Shown here: positions 24,201 to 38,090 of the stretch, in pieces
How positions within the stretch are numbered: position 1 is the stretch's first letter
How the letters are laid out: each line of letters begins with the position of its first letter
Assembly: GCA_024734555.1 (NCBI GenBank)
Contig: JANPWX010000029.1
Location: 2,609,536-2,673,535, forward strand
Length of the DNA: 64,000 bases
Reading direction: 5' to 3'
Source of the DNA: Trochalopteron elliotii
Lineage: Eukaryota; Chordata; Aves; Passeriformes; Leiothrichidae
The notes under the pieces: generated by a model
The model's input: only the letters and a program-made list of their open reading frames with translations
What the model was told of the DNA's origin: nothing
Databases searched by the model: none
Program-made: the position numbers and the translations under genes

Positions 24201-26933
24201 AGCAGAGTAGAACCCACTAAATATAGGCCTGCATTAGGCAGGCAGACTAACAACGTTGGCTGCCTTCCAGAGGAGCACTCTGGCTCTCCAGACCCATAGG
24301 GAGCACTGTGATTGCATACAAGCAGGGAGCAGAGGGAGCAGCACAAAATGGGAATAAAAACAGACCAGAAAAGGGCAAGGATATTAGGTTATACAGCAGC
24401 ACTTCACTTTTAATGGAAACCAAGTTGCTTACTCTTACATGTGCATTAATACTTTCCCCTCCTTTCTTCTGGTTGGAACTCAGCTGGCTGGAAAGTCCAG
24501 CTGCTCTGAGCAGAGATTAACCCTCGGTGATGCCTCATGAAAATGTATGCACCAATCATGTCTGACTGAGGTGCAGGAACAGTGAGAGCTGTTCCCTGTA
24601 TGCAGAGCAGTGTTACTTCAGGGTGTGGGAACTGACAGCGGTCAGAACATGGATTCTCAGGCTCCAGGCAGTGCCTTGAAACCTGTGGGAAAGCCAAGGG
24701 CAAAACTCTCAGTCTGGCCTGGGAAATCATGAGGAGGAACCCAAAACAATCCCTATAAGCAATCCCTGTAGATATCCTCCTCTTAACACCTGGTGTTTTT
24801 CCAACTTATTTACTGGTAGAGATGGTTACAAAAAGGTGGTGCCCTAAAGGACCAATCCTATTCATTGTACCAAAATACTGTATAAAATAATCTGTCTTTC
24901 AATAAACTTTGCTATAATGCCCTCTGAAGAAATCAGAGTTCCACGTGTCATTAAATGAGCCATCCTGAATCATAATGATATCAGGGCACGCAGCTGAGTA
25001 AAGTTACTGGGGCCTTGGGCACCTGAAGACTGAGCTGCTGAGAGAGAAAACACTGCTAAACCACTGTCTCACTTCATTTCTGCCTCCTTGTTCTGTCCCC
25101 TTTGGCAGTGCCATTGGGAGGGCTGGCACTTCCAAGGAGTCCTCTCTTCTCCTGCTCTTGTCTTTCTGCGCCTGGCTGAGCTGGGCTGGTGGCTGTGGCA
25201 AAGTTCAGACAAAAGAAGATATACTCTGCTTCTGGGGGGTACAAACATGGGGGAGCTTTCTTCAGAGAAACCCAAATTCTGCTGATCAGCAGATCATCTT
25301 GTTCCATAAAGATATCTAGGGCTCCAAAACTGAAAGAACTACAGGGAAGAACCTGCCAGGGCTGGGTGACAGGTCATGAAAGATGAGGAAACTAACCATG
25401 GCTTGTCAACTATAGGGAAAACATCTGTAAGACCTACCTGCAATGAACAGCAGGGGCAAAACCTTTCAAAAGAAAGTAAAAACACAGCAGACAACTGACC
25501 CTAGAGGAGGAGTCTGATAATTTCAAGACTGGAGTTGATACTGTCCTAGAAACAAGGCTGCCAAGGAGAGGAGAAACTGTGTTACAGCTTTGTGTAAAAC
25601 ATGGAACAAAGGAAAGATTTGGAGGCAGTTCCCTTGCTACAGCCTTTGCTGTGCTGCATCTCACCTCCCTGCCATAACCTAATGGCATTAACTTAAGCAC
25701 TGTTTTACCCACTTGGACAGAAACATATTCAAACATCATTTACTTAAAATATCACCTTGGATGACTGGGCAGAGAATACAGAGTCATGTCACTTGCTTCT
25801 GTCTGCAAGTCAAAACACTCCAAACTCCTGCCCAGCTCATATTCTCATTTCCTCTCTGTCCACTCGGATGTGTTTTGTCCCACACTCCTGGGGCCACCTG
25901 GGGGTAACTGTGCTAAAGCTGAGTAAGTTCTGCCTTGGGAAGTCAAGCCCAGTGGGAATGTCTTGTCCAGCTCACTCCTAGCCAGGAGGTTTGCCAGGAC
26001 CAGGCAGCTGCAGCACTGCAGCATCAGCAGTAGTTCCATACTCAGCCAGAACTGTTCAGTAAATGTCACTCTCTTGCTGAATTGCTTCCAGACAGCAGTA
26101 AGGGATTTGACCATTTCCACAGCATGTTGAATAACACCGCCTGAACTATTCAACAAACACCAGCAACACTTAATATATATTTCTGGCATTCTCCCAGCTG
26201 GATTCAGGGCACAAGAAAGGGCCAATCCTTCTGCATTCTAGCTCAGAGGTTTACTGCAACATATAAGTTTAGTACTTAATAACCTTCTGATATTCTTCTG
26301 GTCAAAAAATCATTCAGTTTCTCAGAATTATCCAGTGTTCAGAAAATAAAACTATGGCAGCTTGTAGAAACAAACTACAGATTTTTAAAAACCAAGCTGG
26401 GTTATATTAATATTAACGAGATGATTGTTTCCATACTGTTTTTAAAAGTAACACAGGTAAATATTCTGTTGTGCTTCCCTTCTCTCTCAACATGGGGCTT
26501 TCTACCACTCTATTCTAATTTATCCTCAATATGCAGCTTCTGACCTTGTATGGCTGTTTTCACACATTAAAAGCTCGACTGTTTTAATAGTGCTGTGGGT
26601 ACCTAGGCTGAAATACAGCTGCATGTAAATTCAGCTTGGTGCTAAATCAGTTTTCTGTGTTCTATAAAGAGAAACAAATGGCTGTCAAGAGATCCTACCT
26701 TCCTTTTATCCTCTGTATGAAATCATATCTGAGTCTCCTTCCAGCTTAACCAAGCAGTAATTACAGCTGAGGTGTATAAACATGAGGTTTTGGTGTGCCA
26801 TGAGGAGCAGGGGTGCATGGAGCAGCCTGCAGGTGCATGTGTACAGGAGATTGAATAATGCACTGATTTGAAGAAGTGCAGAAGTCAGCAGCCTTATGAG
26901 AGACTTGTAGACAGTCCTTCTTCCTAAACTTCA

Positions 26934-26965
26934 TTTTTCATTTACAAAATTTTTCATTTACAAAA
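26934..26965. repeat. 16-bp tandem duplication
   Basis: TTTTTCATTTACAAAA occurs twice head to tail with no mismatch (26934-26949 and 26950-26965). It is a recent local duplication in intron sequence about 130 bp from the second LRR exon. Confidence 0.9.
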
Positions 26966-27096
26966 GATCAGATGCTTCACACAAGCTGGCAGTTGCACAC
27001 AGAAACATATGTTCCCCCAGACAGCACATTATAATTTTTATTCCTCTTACGTGCAAGCTCTCCCCAAATGCCCATTCAGTTCTATTTTCTACTTAC

Positions 27097-27168
27097 AATG
27101 AAATGAGAGATTTCAAGCCTTTGAATGCATCAGGTGCAATGTCAGTTATTTGATTCTTGCTGATGTCT
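27097..27168 (-). CDS. SLIT3: SLIT3 exon: second LRR of D2
   Basis: A 72-bp exon encodes one leucine-rich repeat. The first base (A, 27168) completes an Ile codon started by AT in the previous exon. [20 protein letters not shown] then LIS follows, and the exon ends TT, which joins A of the next exon to give Leu. DISKNQI matches SLIT3; SLIT2 has DLSNNQI. The acceptor is CTTTTCACAG. Because AGAG occurs at the junction, an alternative AG two bases downstream exists, but only the chosen site keeps the frame. The donor is GTAAGT; phase 2 on both sides. Confidence 0.96.
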
Positions 27169-30100
27169 CTGTGAAAAGAAGGATTTAAAAAAATGTTAGT
27201 AAACAGGAATCTAATGAAAATATTTTAGCTGTAGCTTATTGGAAGAACACACTTGATTTAAAAACAGAAGTAAATGATCACATAATCACAGAGAAATGAT
27301 GAACTATGTAATGGCAGAGATGGGCAAATTCCAGGAAGGATCAGAAAACATCTGTCAGTATGACAGGACACAGCCTCAATAGAGAGCACCCTTCTTAATA
27401 AGGTCTTTCATTTTATGGATGTTCAAAAGGTTTTTATGAAGAACAACAGTGATGTTGACAACACCATCCCAAAGCCATTAACACTGAGATGGCACTGTGA
27501 CCCTGTGGGATGGCCCTCAAGCACGAGGAGCAGCCCATGACAAAGGATAAAGGTGGTCTGAATATTTAAATGCAGGCGTGGAAGGCCAACTGTATAACAA
27601 CAGAGAGGATCATGTGGAGTGCACACCCAGCCCCTGGTCCCAAAGCAGGGAGCTCAGCACTGCTCCACTGAGCTCTGGGCTTTAATGGCCTAGAAAAAAA
27701 CAAACAGCACAAGATCCACTCAGCCTTAGTCTGGTGGAGTTCAGGCACTGGAGGAAGCCTTCAAGCATCTGCATGGGAACTGTGGAGCTCTGAAGCCAGA
27801 GCACTGTGGGACCCCCAGTGCACTGCAGACCCTGTCAGGGAGCCCAGCAAGATTCCACCCCTTTGGCTGTGGTGTGAGTGGGATTCTGTATTGCCTGCTG
27901 TATTTTCAGAGTGTGCTCCTGGTTTGGAAAATACTCTTCCATTTGAATCATGACCAGCCAAGAACACAAAGATAAATACAGACTGTGCCACAGTAACTTT
28001 ATACAAGGAGCCCAGTTTACCACACTTGTCAGCTGCTCAGAGCTGGTGCCTCACTGTGACTGTCACTGCCATCCAGACTTTCTGTCCATCAGCTCATCCA
28101 GGTGCTGAGCTGGGACACAACCTTCATTCAGACACCTCACTGCACTCCCTGACAGCTGATACCAGCTTGTATCAGTGGCATCAAATCTCTTCACTGATAG
28201 CTGAAGCAATACAGTATTTCATCTACATCTTCACTGATATTTCCACTGGGGCACAGTCTGTGGATCCAAGTAGACTCTAAACAAAACATCACTTGAATGA
28301 TAACTTACTAATCAGAAAGTAAGGAGGTTTGCCATTCTCTACATCTTTTGAGCTAAAATTATGTTGGTTAAAATTTTAATGAGGCTCTCGAACTTTTTTC
28401 AAATCTAGCCATGTAAAGTGGGATTTTTTTGTTTGTTTTTGGTAACTTTTCTAAGGCTTGGTTCTTTTTTAAAGCTCATAAAGGACTGCTCTGCAATCTA
28501 CTGATGTTTTCTGTTACAAGGTCCTGCCTAGCAGGACAGGTTTAATGGAAAGTTTTGGCTTTGCAGCTCAACAGACAGCAGCCAAACTTGTCACTGTGAA
28601 AGATGGAACATTTATTTTTATTTTTATACAGGTTTTTTGTGAAACTTGTTTAGACTGACTGTTGCTTTTTATCTAGTAAACAGAAGTACTAAGTGGATCA
28701 GTCCTATCTATTTACTGAGGAATGTACTAAAATCTGCCAAAATCAGGGGAAAAGGCGAGTTTGCTGAAGAACAACAAGCATCTGCAAAGGGGCATCTCGT
28801 TTTGAGACAAGTATTTCACTGTTTTACTGATTTGCTACTCAACATTTGCATCCTTCCTCTCTCCCCATGTCTGGACACTAATGAGTGTGTAACTAATGGT
28901 GCCTGAACGTGCAGAAATGCCACGCTGGGCCACGGCACTCTCTCACTTCATGCAGATGCACTACAATCAGCATTAGTAGATAATTAGACACATTATTTCC
29001 TTTCCATTAGAGCCCAAGTTCCACTGCTTTCACATAAGGAGGTTCTGACTTGACTGAGAGAAAGGGATTCAATTTTGTCCTGGTATTTTTGTTCCCTTTG
29101 TTTGGCCTGCTTTGGTGAGATTGCCTTATTATGTCTTTCATTTACACTGAGACAGAGAGAGCTTTTCTAAGCTACACAGCTAAGACAGTCTAGGTAACAT
29201 AAGGCTCATTTTCTTAGCTTAGGGTATCTCAGAATCACTCAGGGGAAGTGTGCCTCTTCAGCTGGAAATGTAATAAAGTGATCAGGGTTCCACTGAGGCA
29301 GGGATGACATCAGTCACCTCATCCCCCCTCCCTGCACCTCTGACAGCACAGCAGAAATCTCTGAAAAGGTTGTTGCACACACCTTGGAGGGTGGCTGTGC
29401 TCAGTCACCAGCTGGGGACATAAACTGGTTTTGACTTTGCACCAGGGGAGCAAGGATACCCTCCCTGCAAGTTGCTGAGTAACATATGACTGTATGACTT
29501 AAACGTCTCCACTGTAAAAGGTTTGGAAACAAAACATTTATTTTTAGATGCAGCCAATTGCAAAACTATTAATAGCACTGGTTGAATACTCTCTTTGTTG
29601 ACCAAGATTATTAAAAACAGATTACTTGATTATCTCCAACGCATAAAATGGACTGTTCTCATTTGACAAGAGCATTCAGCAAAATCCTTGTCATATATGG
29701 TTTAGTTTGTAAAAGCTGCTTAAAAATGTCACAACTCCACAGAGCTACTGGGAAGCCTGTGAAATCTCAATGTGTTTTCTGCTAAAATGTGGTAAAATTA
29801 GTCTGACAACATGAAATGCCACTACAAGCATCAGAGCTAGAGAGATGCAACCACATCCTTCAAAGTTATTCCATGTACTTGGCTCTCATCTCACTCTTGC
29901 TCTACAAACTTGTTAGTTAAAAGCCTCAGAAGAGCAGAGACAGGAGATGTGGGCAATTATGATTAATTCCAAGACAAAATAGGTTTCAGCTCCTTTACTA
30001 CATCTAATCACCAAAATAACTCTCCCATCCTGGAAGTTGTTGAAGACACATTCCAAACAGCAAAATGCAGCTATATGCAACACTTGAATTAATATACATT

Positions 30101-32364
30101 TTTTGCTATCATCTTGACCTAATAACATCAAGTCATAGCAAGATTATGTTGGACAAGTGGATCTAATTTAATAATTAATCTCAGTTATCCAATTAGTAAA
30201 GGAAAAGAAACTTCATTATCTTGCAGGAAATACTCAGTAAAGAATCAAAATACAGAGAGTGCAGAGTTGCAAATGAGGACTATTACCACTAACATTCTTG
30301 CATATTTATTCACCAGGAGAAAAATACAATATAATTTACAGAGTTATGCTAATACTATCCTCTGAATAACATAAAATATTATTATAGTAATTAATAGTAA
30401 TAATAACAACAACTATATGAATGTTCTTCATTTGTACCCCCAGTAGTGCATCCATTAATTAAATTGATAATCTTCCTGCTATGGCACTGCTCATTGAAAT
30501 CAAAGTGACAGAAATGAAGAAAGGCTAACAAAACTTCAGTGATATTGAACTCATCCTTTCTCTAAAGGAAAAGGATGGATGATTCTTTTGTTTTAGGATG
30601 TAATTTTTTCACCAAAGTATATTTCTGTGTTAATGGGACTTGAGAAGATGGTGTCATAATCTCTTTAAACACAGAAAAAAAAGTCCTCAATAAAACCATG
30701 TATAACAGAACTGTTGCTCAATCCAGAGCTTCACAATCCTGCAGGAACTAAACTTCAACAATGAGACAGGTGGATAAACAAATGGCAAAACATCAGGTTT
30801 GTTATGGGACACTCTGCAGCCCAATACCTGCCCCAAGTTCCCCCATAAGATCCTGTCACGTTAACTAGGCTTTGGCACAGATATTCTGGCACAGTAACTT
30901 ATTATTTCATTATGAGTTCAGATCTCAATGAACATGCCAATTATACCCCCAAAAGCTGTTAGCACCACTTGCTAATGGAATTCTGCTGCGAAATTCTAAC
31001 ATTAATCATTTCACATAGCAAGTGCCATGTTGGATAGGGCAGCTACCTACATTAAAGAGTATTTTTTGGTCAACTCCCATAAAACAAGAGTTCACCAATC
31101 ATGAAAAGACACGTAAAAAAAAATGAAAAGACAGTAAAACATTGCAAAAATCTAAAATTAGTCATACCTTAGAAAGAACTATGTAGTGATTTTAATAATA
31201 AAAAAGTTAAAATTTAGGTCACTGGAAAGGGATCCATCATTATTCACTGAAATTACCATCTTACTATCCAGTACAGGTCTTCTTTAAAAATACATACAGC
31301 TATATTGAAAGTGAGACAGAAGAATAGAGACCATCTAAGACTGATGATTCTACCTGTTAAATATTAAGATCCGTATTTACAGCTCTTCAGCTCTAGGAAC
31401 TTGCTAAGTGGGGCTGGAAAACACAGCAATTTTGCCCTTAAATCAATGGTATGGTGCAAGCTCAGTTCAGTTTCCCAAAGCCTCTGATAATTCAGTGTCT
31501 TCTGTGAAATAAACTGACAGTGTCTTAATCCCAGTATTGTTCACATCAGAGAAGAACTGCAAAGGCATTTTTTCAGCAGCATTAGCACTGATCTACAAAG
31601 CCTGAATGACTTCTGGAAGTTACTGCTCCAGTGGCAGCACCATTATCTCCATACTGTGGTGAAGCAGGGGTAACTTGCTCTACCATTATTTGTGTCATCA
31701 TGGAACTGTCACATCATCTCTCACATCTCAGTCAAGAATGAAAGAAAAACCTGACTGGGGGAATGCCCCGTGTTATCTGCATGACAGCACTGCTACACAT
31801 CAGGATTATCATTTTCTTTTAATCCAAAGAGAAAACACAAGAGGCAATAAAAGGAAGAGTTATCCGGGTATCTACTGGTGATTAAGCGACAGAGAAAACA
31901 AGCTCCAGCAGGTTTCTTTGTTTTCTTGTAAACAGTCAAACCATTTCAACATCAGGACATCAAAAGCACTACAAAGAACTCCTCAGTGCTCTGCAAGAAC
32001 GTGACTCCTGCTCCAGCTGGGGTCAGCCACCCTGACGTGCTGCAAACAGGCACAGAGTGGAGGAGAAGGGAAAACGGAACTTCCAATCTTCTCTGAGGAA
32101 GCAGATTTGAAGTTTGAACAGACTAACAGCTAATTAAATCACACCGTTCATAATAGGAAGTGAAATTAAGCATTATTAAGGATTTCATGCACTGTCAGGC
32201 ATCCTGAACCAAATTCCATTGTTGCTTACACTCTGAAGAGATGATTTGTGCAATCCCCAGCGATTTCAACACAGAATTGCCAATATGTTTCTAAAATGAA
32301 GATAGTGAACTTGAAGCAAGAAGATTCATGATTGCTCTTGCATGTTGGTCTTATTAAAACTTAC
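27169..32364 (-). other. SLIT3: SLIT3 intron between the first and second single-LRR exons
   Basis: This 5,196-bp intron has donor GTAAGT and acceptor CTTTTCACAG. It is mostly AT-rich unique sequence, with an imperfect TAA/AAT-rich stretch at 30370-30414. The segment 27480-28280 is less AT-rich and carries several 60-84 codon frames without any recognisable domain. No mobile element was recognised. Confidence 0.9.
30370..30414. repeat. Imperfect TAA/AAT microsatellite
   Basis: Interrupted runs of ATT/TAA units followed by ACAACAAC. Simple-sequence repeat in intron. Confidence 0.7.
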
Positions 32365-32436
32365 ATTCTCTTAAGCTTCTTGTACTGGGTGAAAGCTCCA
32401 GGGGGAATGATTTTGATGAGGTTTTGTTCCAAACGT
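32365..32436 (-). CDS. SLIT3: SLIT3 exon: first LRR of D2
   Basis: A 72-bp exon encodes the first full leucine-rich repeat of D2. The first base (A, 32436) completes an Ile codon. RLEQNLIKIIPPGAF and TQYKKLKR follow, and it ends AT, which joins A of the next exon to give Ile. FTQYKKLKRI matches SLIT3; SLIT2 has FSPYKKLRRI. The acceptor is TTGTTTTCAG and the donor GTAAGT; both junctions phase 2. It lies 13.2 kb downstream of the LRRNT exon in transcript order. Confidence 0.96.
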
Positions 32437-34747
32437 CTGAAAACAAACAAAGCAATATATATGTTAACTACACAGCTATAGGACAGGAATCACATTAAAT
32501 ATGACAGCAGGTTTTATATAAATATAAAGCAATTTTACAGGGTTTTATGCAAAACATGTTTTTATTTTAAAGTCCACTAAATAGAGAAAATACTGAGAAA
32601 ATTACTTTGAAAAATAAAATAATCTCTTTGATTGCTAAATTGGTCTAGAAAAAATGTCACAAGTGAAGGAAATCACAATTTTAACACTCATGGAATTAAT
32701 AAAGAATAACAGGCATATTTTAAAGTTAAGGTAGAAAATAGAAAATTCAGATGCTTTCCTTGACTAGCTGTTGTAAATAGAATATAGCTGTTGAAACTGA
32801 CAGCTAGGCTAGGCTGTGACAGCTTAGAAAACAGATTAATAACACAATTCTGGAGCAACAACCTGTGGGAACATGCTAGAAACCAAATTCACTGCAAGAT
32901 GAATGCAGATTTTTAAGACGGTGGGGAGCATTTTATGTTAAAAGGGTAAAAAAGAGAACTGCACCTTCCTATTCCAAATACCAAATACTTCAGTTTTTCT
33001 AAAATACAGTCCAGACTACATGAAAAGTCTGCTGTTTTTATTTCTAAGATTTGGCTTGAAGGAGGTATTCTTTATGAAGTACCATAAGTGCATGTGTCAC
33101 TAACATAAAATATAAGCAGCTTTAAGACACCCCATACAGCAACCACTGAGATTAATTTCTGTTCCTTCCAGGGAGTACTTTCAAGTATTTGTCAGCAAGT
33201 CCCTGAATTCCTGCTAAAAGGAATGGCTTCTCCTCAGATGAACTTTACATGTTCATCTCCATTGGAAATGTAAAAGTGGATCCTCAAACAGCAAATTCCA
33301 CTGACCATGGCAGCTGAACTTCTACTGAGTTGGGAGTGAGACCAAAGTGTGGTTTTACTTTGCTCTCACTTATTATTGAAATGTTGTGTATTTCTTCCCC
33401 TGAAGTGTCCTAAAAATCAACAGTTTAAATAGTAAAAAAAAAAATCTGTGGTAGAAAATAGATTAGAATTGAAGTACAAAAACATATTGGAATGATGGAA
33501 TGAGGCACTCCAGTCATTTCAAGTTGCTGCAGCAATGCAGAAGAGAGAAAAAAAAGCTTTAGAACCAGGAATGACAATAAAGTGAAATGGAAGAAGGGAG
33601 AAGTAAATCAAGGTTTGTAAAGTACTAGGGAATAGTACAGAGGAAATGTGTAAGCTCTCTATCCCTCTGGCGATCTGTGCTTTCATAAGCAAAAGAAAAA
33701 AATCCCCTTGAAAAGAAGAAAATTTGCCAGCTCATTTATACTCTAAGAAGCCCTTTAAGTACAAATATTTTGATATTTGCACAGTCAGCTTGTACAGCCA
33801 ATGTGCTCACCCTCTTTTATATCTGTAGCCGTCTATTTTTTAAAGGTTGTGATCAGAGTTAATTCTATTCCTTGCTTTGTGATTTGAATTAGTGTCTGAG
33901 ATTTCCCTTCCAGTTGATCTAAATATAACACGATTCATTTCTGGCAAGTCCACAGTGAAATGCAAATTGCTGTGAGCTCCAGCACGCCACTATTGTTGGG
34001 TGTTTGTCACCAGAATTAGCAGCACACACTCTTCCCATAAAGGCTTTTTGTCAGCTTGCCAGTCGGGTGTTTAACTCCTCCCAAGTATTTCTGTGCAGGC
34101 ACTTCTAGGAACAAAAGAGGGTCATGCCTGCCCAATTTCCCGGCCCTGGGGATGGAAAGTGGGGGTTCAACCCATCCTGCACACCAGGGTAGCATGCAGT
34201 CCTCACAGGGAAACCCAAATACAGGGATGGGGGGAAACGTGTAGCTTTTTACAAGCAAAATTCCAAGGCAATTTTAGTGACTCAAGGGTGGAAATATACA
34301 CAGAGTTTTCTGCCTGCACAGGGTGAAAAAAATAGCCAAAACTGGAATAGCCACAGGTCCCAAGTAATTAAAAATACAATAATAAAAAAGGAAATTTCTA
34401 GAAAAAGCTGAGAGAAAGACAGAAACAGGAGTTATTTGAGAGTTGCATGCTGAAGGTACCTAGTGAACTCTTCACCCTTTCCTACAAAATCTGGAGCAGA
34501 TGGCCTGTACAGAAATAGATGGACAAGGCTCTTGTCATCTGCTGCTATACATCCACCACAGCACCTGACTTTTTTTATTCCATGAAGCACATGAAGGACT
34601 AAAGAATGCTCCTAACACGTTCTGCTCAGTGCACTCCACCTTGCAGATGGTACCAGAGGAACACCACGGGCCCTCACTGGGGTGTGTTGGCAGGTGGACT
34701 CCAACCTGGGCACAAAACAGAGCACTAAGTCCAGGGCTGCAATTAAC

Positions 34748-34776
34748 TAAATTAAATTAAATTAAATTAAATTAAA
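34748..34776. repeat. (ATTAA)n microsatellite
   Basis: Just under six perfect copies of the pentamer TAAAT/ATTAA. Intronic and a likely length polymorphism. Confidence 0.9.
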
Positions 34777-36541
34777 GCCTGTGCTTTAACAGAGTGAAGT
34801 ACTAGTCTGACTTCTATTTACTTTTTACATAGATGCATGTTATAGAATGGCAGACATAGCCTGAAAAACACAATGCAGTTTCATAAGTAAAGTAACAGAA
34901 AAAACCTTGTTTGTATTAATACCTCACTCTTTCACCTCATTTAGCTCATACATGTGGAGTACAGCAGGCAATTAAAGATCTCAAGAAATTCTAGGTTCTG
35001 CCAGAAGAGATTTTGGCAATTTCGGGTGATGAAGGCCCAATTAGAAACCATAAAATGGGAAATTGCTAGAGATGCCATCTTTGAAATAAAGTCAAAAGCA
35101 GTATTCTTACCTAATGTTGCCCTTTTCTTCCTTTCAAAAAGTGACAAAGTGTAAATTTTACAGCCACGTTTTATTTCCGAGAACATTACCTAGGTTACCT
35201 AGAACATGACCTTTGGAAAGCTGTGGTTTTTATGGTCTATCCCTATACTGTGGAGTGCTGTCACAGACTATAAAACCATCTGTGCTAGTGCAAAGCAACA
35301 TCTGGGAGTTCATTTTTTGGGGGCTATTACCAGAATATACTATAAAATAATTTTACAATACATTTCAGAAACCTGTACAAGACACACAGTCCCAAAAGAC
35401 TAAATTTTGATAATTTAAACTACCACAACCCCCTCCCATTAAAGGTTTCTTACAACTCAATAACATTTTTCTTGTTTCCACTGTGGTGTTTCATACTCAG
35501 ATCTATTGAAGAGATTTGCCAAGCGGAATTCCCGACACTGATAAAGTGAACTGGCCCTGTTCAAACTCCCAGTGGTTTTTGTTCCTCCTTTGTTCCCCCC
35601 TGTGGCCGTGCCTGTCGCCTGCTGCCAGCTGAGTGCTGAGGTGAACTGAAGCACATCTCCCCCCTCCCGACACACAGCAATGCTCTGTCTGCCTCTCCCA
35701 GCTTTATTTTACAGCCTTTGACAACAACATCAAAGGACAGGAACAATTTCCTTTCTCTTCTCTAATATATCATCAGAGATTGGAAAGTATGAGGGCCCAC
35801 TGGATTCAGATCCATTTTTTCTTGTAATAACATGATGCTAGACAGGATAAAATCCTCCTACTTCCCACTTTTTTTTAAACGACTTTGCAGCAATGAGAGC
35901 AAAAAGTAAACACATCAGAGAAAAAAACAGAACAAAACAAACACGGGGAAACCATGCAGTTAAAGATGAAAAACTATCCCAGGGTAAAGAATAAGCACTC
36001 AAATTCCCATGCTAATCCATCTCAAAGTTCACTGAGGTGCAAATCTTTTCATCACCTCCTCCTGTGGCGCCTGTGCTGCTCACGCCCAGGATGGCAAAAC
36101 ACAAAGGATAAAAAACTCTGCCTAACAGGGACTTAGCAGAGCTAGCTCACACCCAGGAATGATGAAGCCATTCATCTTGAAGAGTGATTCCCCCTGCAGA
36201 GCTGGGGAGACAGACGTATTAATTTGGGCCTTAACTATCTCCCTTTCATTGAGGGAAAGAAGGAATTTGTTATTTGGGTCTCTAATGGAGCAGTTTGCTA
36301 GCAATTTTCCCATTTCAAACACTGTCTCAGCTGCTAATGTGCAATGTTTTGTCAAGCTTACCTACCCATAACATAGACAAATCACTACCTTGGAGAAAAA
36401 GAGAGGGAGTGAAGCATCAGTACTGATAATTCTCAGCTGTCAGATGAATAGAGCCTACAAATGAGACAGCCACACTCTATTAACAATGCCAGGAGCTCCT
36501 GCCTGAGCCGTGTCACAAATGTCCCTGTGCATGGGGCAGGA

Positions 36542-36695
36542 TAAGCCAGGCTGGTCCCTGGGACACTGAGAGTGAGGGGATGAGCCAGATTGATCCTTGG
36601 GACACAGAGAGTGAGGGGATGGATGAGCCAGGCTGGTCCCTGGGACACAGAGAGTGAGGGGATGGATGAGCCAGGCTGGTCCTTGGGACACAGAG
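36542..36695. repeat. 39-43-bp minisatellite, about four copies
   Basis: Units start at TRAGCCAGRYTGRTCC and begin at 36542, 36581, 36624 and 36667. The first is 39 bp, the next two 43 bp (with an extra TGGA), and the last is cut short at the N. Unit-to-unit identity is high. Several overlapping minus-strand frames of 78-91 codons arise only from this repetition. Confidence 0.9.
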
Positions 36696-36696
36696 N
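36696..36696. other. Undetermined base (N) at minisatellite edge
   Basis: The only N in the window falls inside the last unit of the 43-bp minisatellite, after which the sequence leaves the repeat abruptly. This suggests unresolved or collapsed copy number in the assembly. Confidence 0.95.
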
Positions 36697-38017
36697 AGAA
36701 GGTGACATCTGGAGTTTCCCTTCATATTCCCTTTGGTGTTGATTTTCAAGGTCTAGCTGTTGAGCTCCTGCTGTAGTTCTAGACAGGATTGCTTCCTAAC
36801 AACTCACTCAAGGGCAGAGCTTCAAGAGACAAAATCCTATCAACAGTGAAGTGACTTGTCAACATAAATCTACCTAGGAAGCTACACAGATAATTCTGCT
36901 CACCAAAAGACATCTTTCAGAATGAAAACAGATGTTTTGATATGTTCCCTGATACCATGGTGTTACTCTAAAAGCAGTGCTGGTGACATTAGATCTTCTG
37001 ACACACTGCAGTGAATTTAGTTTCAGCTGTGCAGCTGAGCAGTTACTCAGGTATCAGCTGGTAACACTGAATTTGTGATGGCAGCCACATTAGGAATCCA
37101 TCCCTTCTGTTGTAGCATGTTAATTTTGCATTAATATAGCACAGACAAACAGGAAACACCAGAGAAATCCACAGACTGGTATTTCACAAAACATCTCTTG
37201 ACAGAACACCAGTGTCTCTCTAACCACATTAACACCAGAATGAAGCATTGTTCTGCCAAACCTCAGAGTTTCTCCATCTACCACTGTGATACTCCATATT
37301 TGTGGTGGGAATTTTTGGCCCTTCTCATCACCTTTCATTATAATGTCCCTCCCAGTCTCATTTTCCTTTCTTTGCCCCTGGATGAAGGTGCAGGCTCCCC
37401 CTGAGCTCCCTCCCACTGCAATCCCACCACTGCAGGAACTGCTGTTGGCTTTGCCCAGATGTGAAAGCAGAGTCTCCAGGTGAGCTCCCCTGAGCCATCA
37501 CCTGTGAGGATGTTCAAGGTGAATCAGAAGCTGTTTTGGGGATAGAATACAGAATAATGCCTCCCTGCTCTGATTCTAGACTAGACAGGTAATTTCCCAT
37601 CTCAGCTGACTTTACTGGGTCTTGTGGACTCAGGATCAGGGCTTGCAGGAAGGATTTTACCTTCATGCAGGCCTGTGGCTGTGAACACAAATGCAGGGAA
37701 CAGAGTCTGTAAATTGGGGAGATTTGGCAATTTCCAGGTCCCTGCTGGTAATTCCACACCTCATTCAACCAGCACGAGCTCATTAGTGTTGGTGTTTCTG
37801 AGATGATGTGGTGAACAGCAGAGCCATGGATCCCACACCCTGACACCCAGTGACTCCAGCTCAGAGCCAGGGATTTGAGTTCAGAAGGCTCCAAAGAGAC
37901 CATCCCACAGGGAGCTGCACAAAGTTCTGGTGTTCACTTCCACAGCACAGCATCTGCTCTGAGCCTCACTCAAACTTACACCTCTGCTGAGCACTTCGCA
38001 CTGTCAGTTTTTTGGAA

Positions 38018-38090
38018 TTTTTTTAGGTGGGTTTTTGTTGTTGTGGTGGTTTTTTTGTTTGTTTTGTTGCTGTTGTGGGTTTTATTTTTT
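38018..38090. repeat. GT-rich low-complexity block
   Basis: T-runs alternating with G, such as TTGTTGTTGTGGTGG and TTTTTTTGTTTGTTTTG. The hydrophobic stretch of the open frame over it (Phe/Val/Leu) results from this composition, so it is not evidence for a membrane protein. Confidence 0.8.

Larger units (their letters stand above)
18275..27096 (-). other. SLIT3: SLIT3 intron between the second and third single-LRR exons
   Basis: This 8,822-bp intron has donor GTAAGT and acceptor GAATCTTTCAG. It holds a C-run/A-rich low-complexity segment (21146-21240), a GC-richer segment at about 20830-21130 that yields short overlapping open frames in several phases, and a 16-bp perfect tandem duplication (26934-26965). 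Otherwise it is unique AT-rich sequence. No repeat family or gene was recognised in the remaining stretches. Confidence 0.9.
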
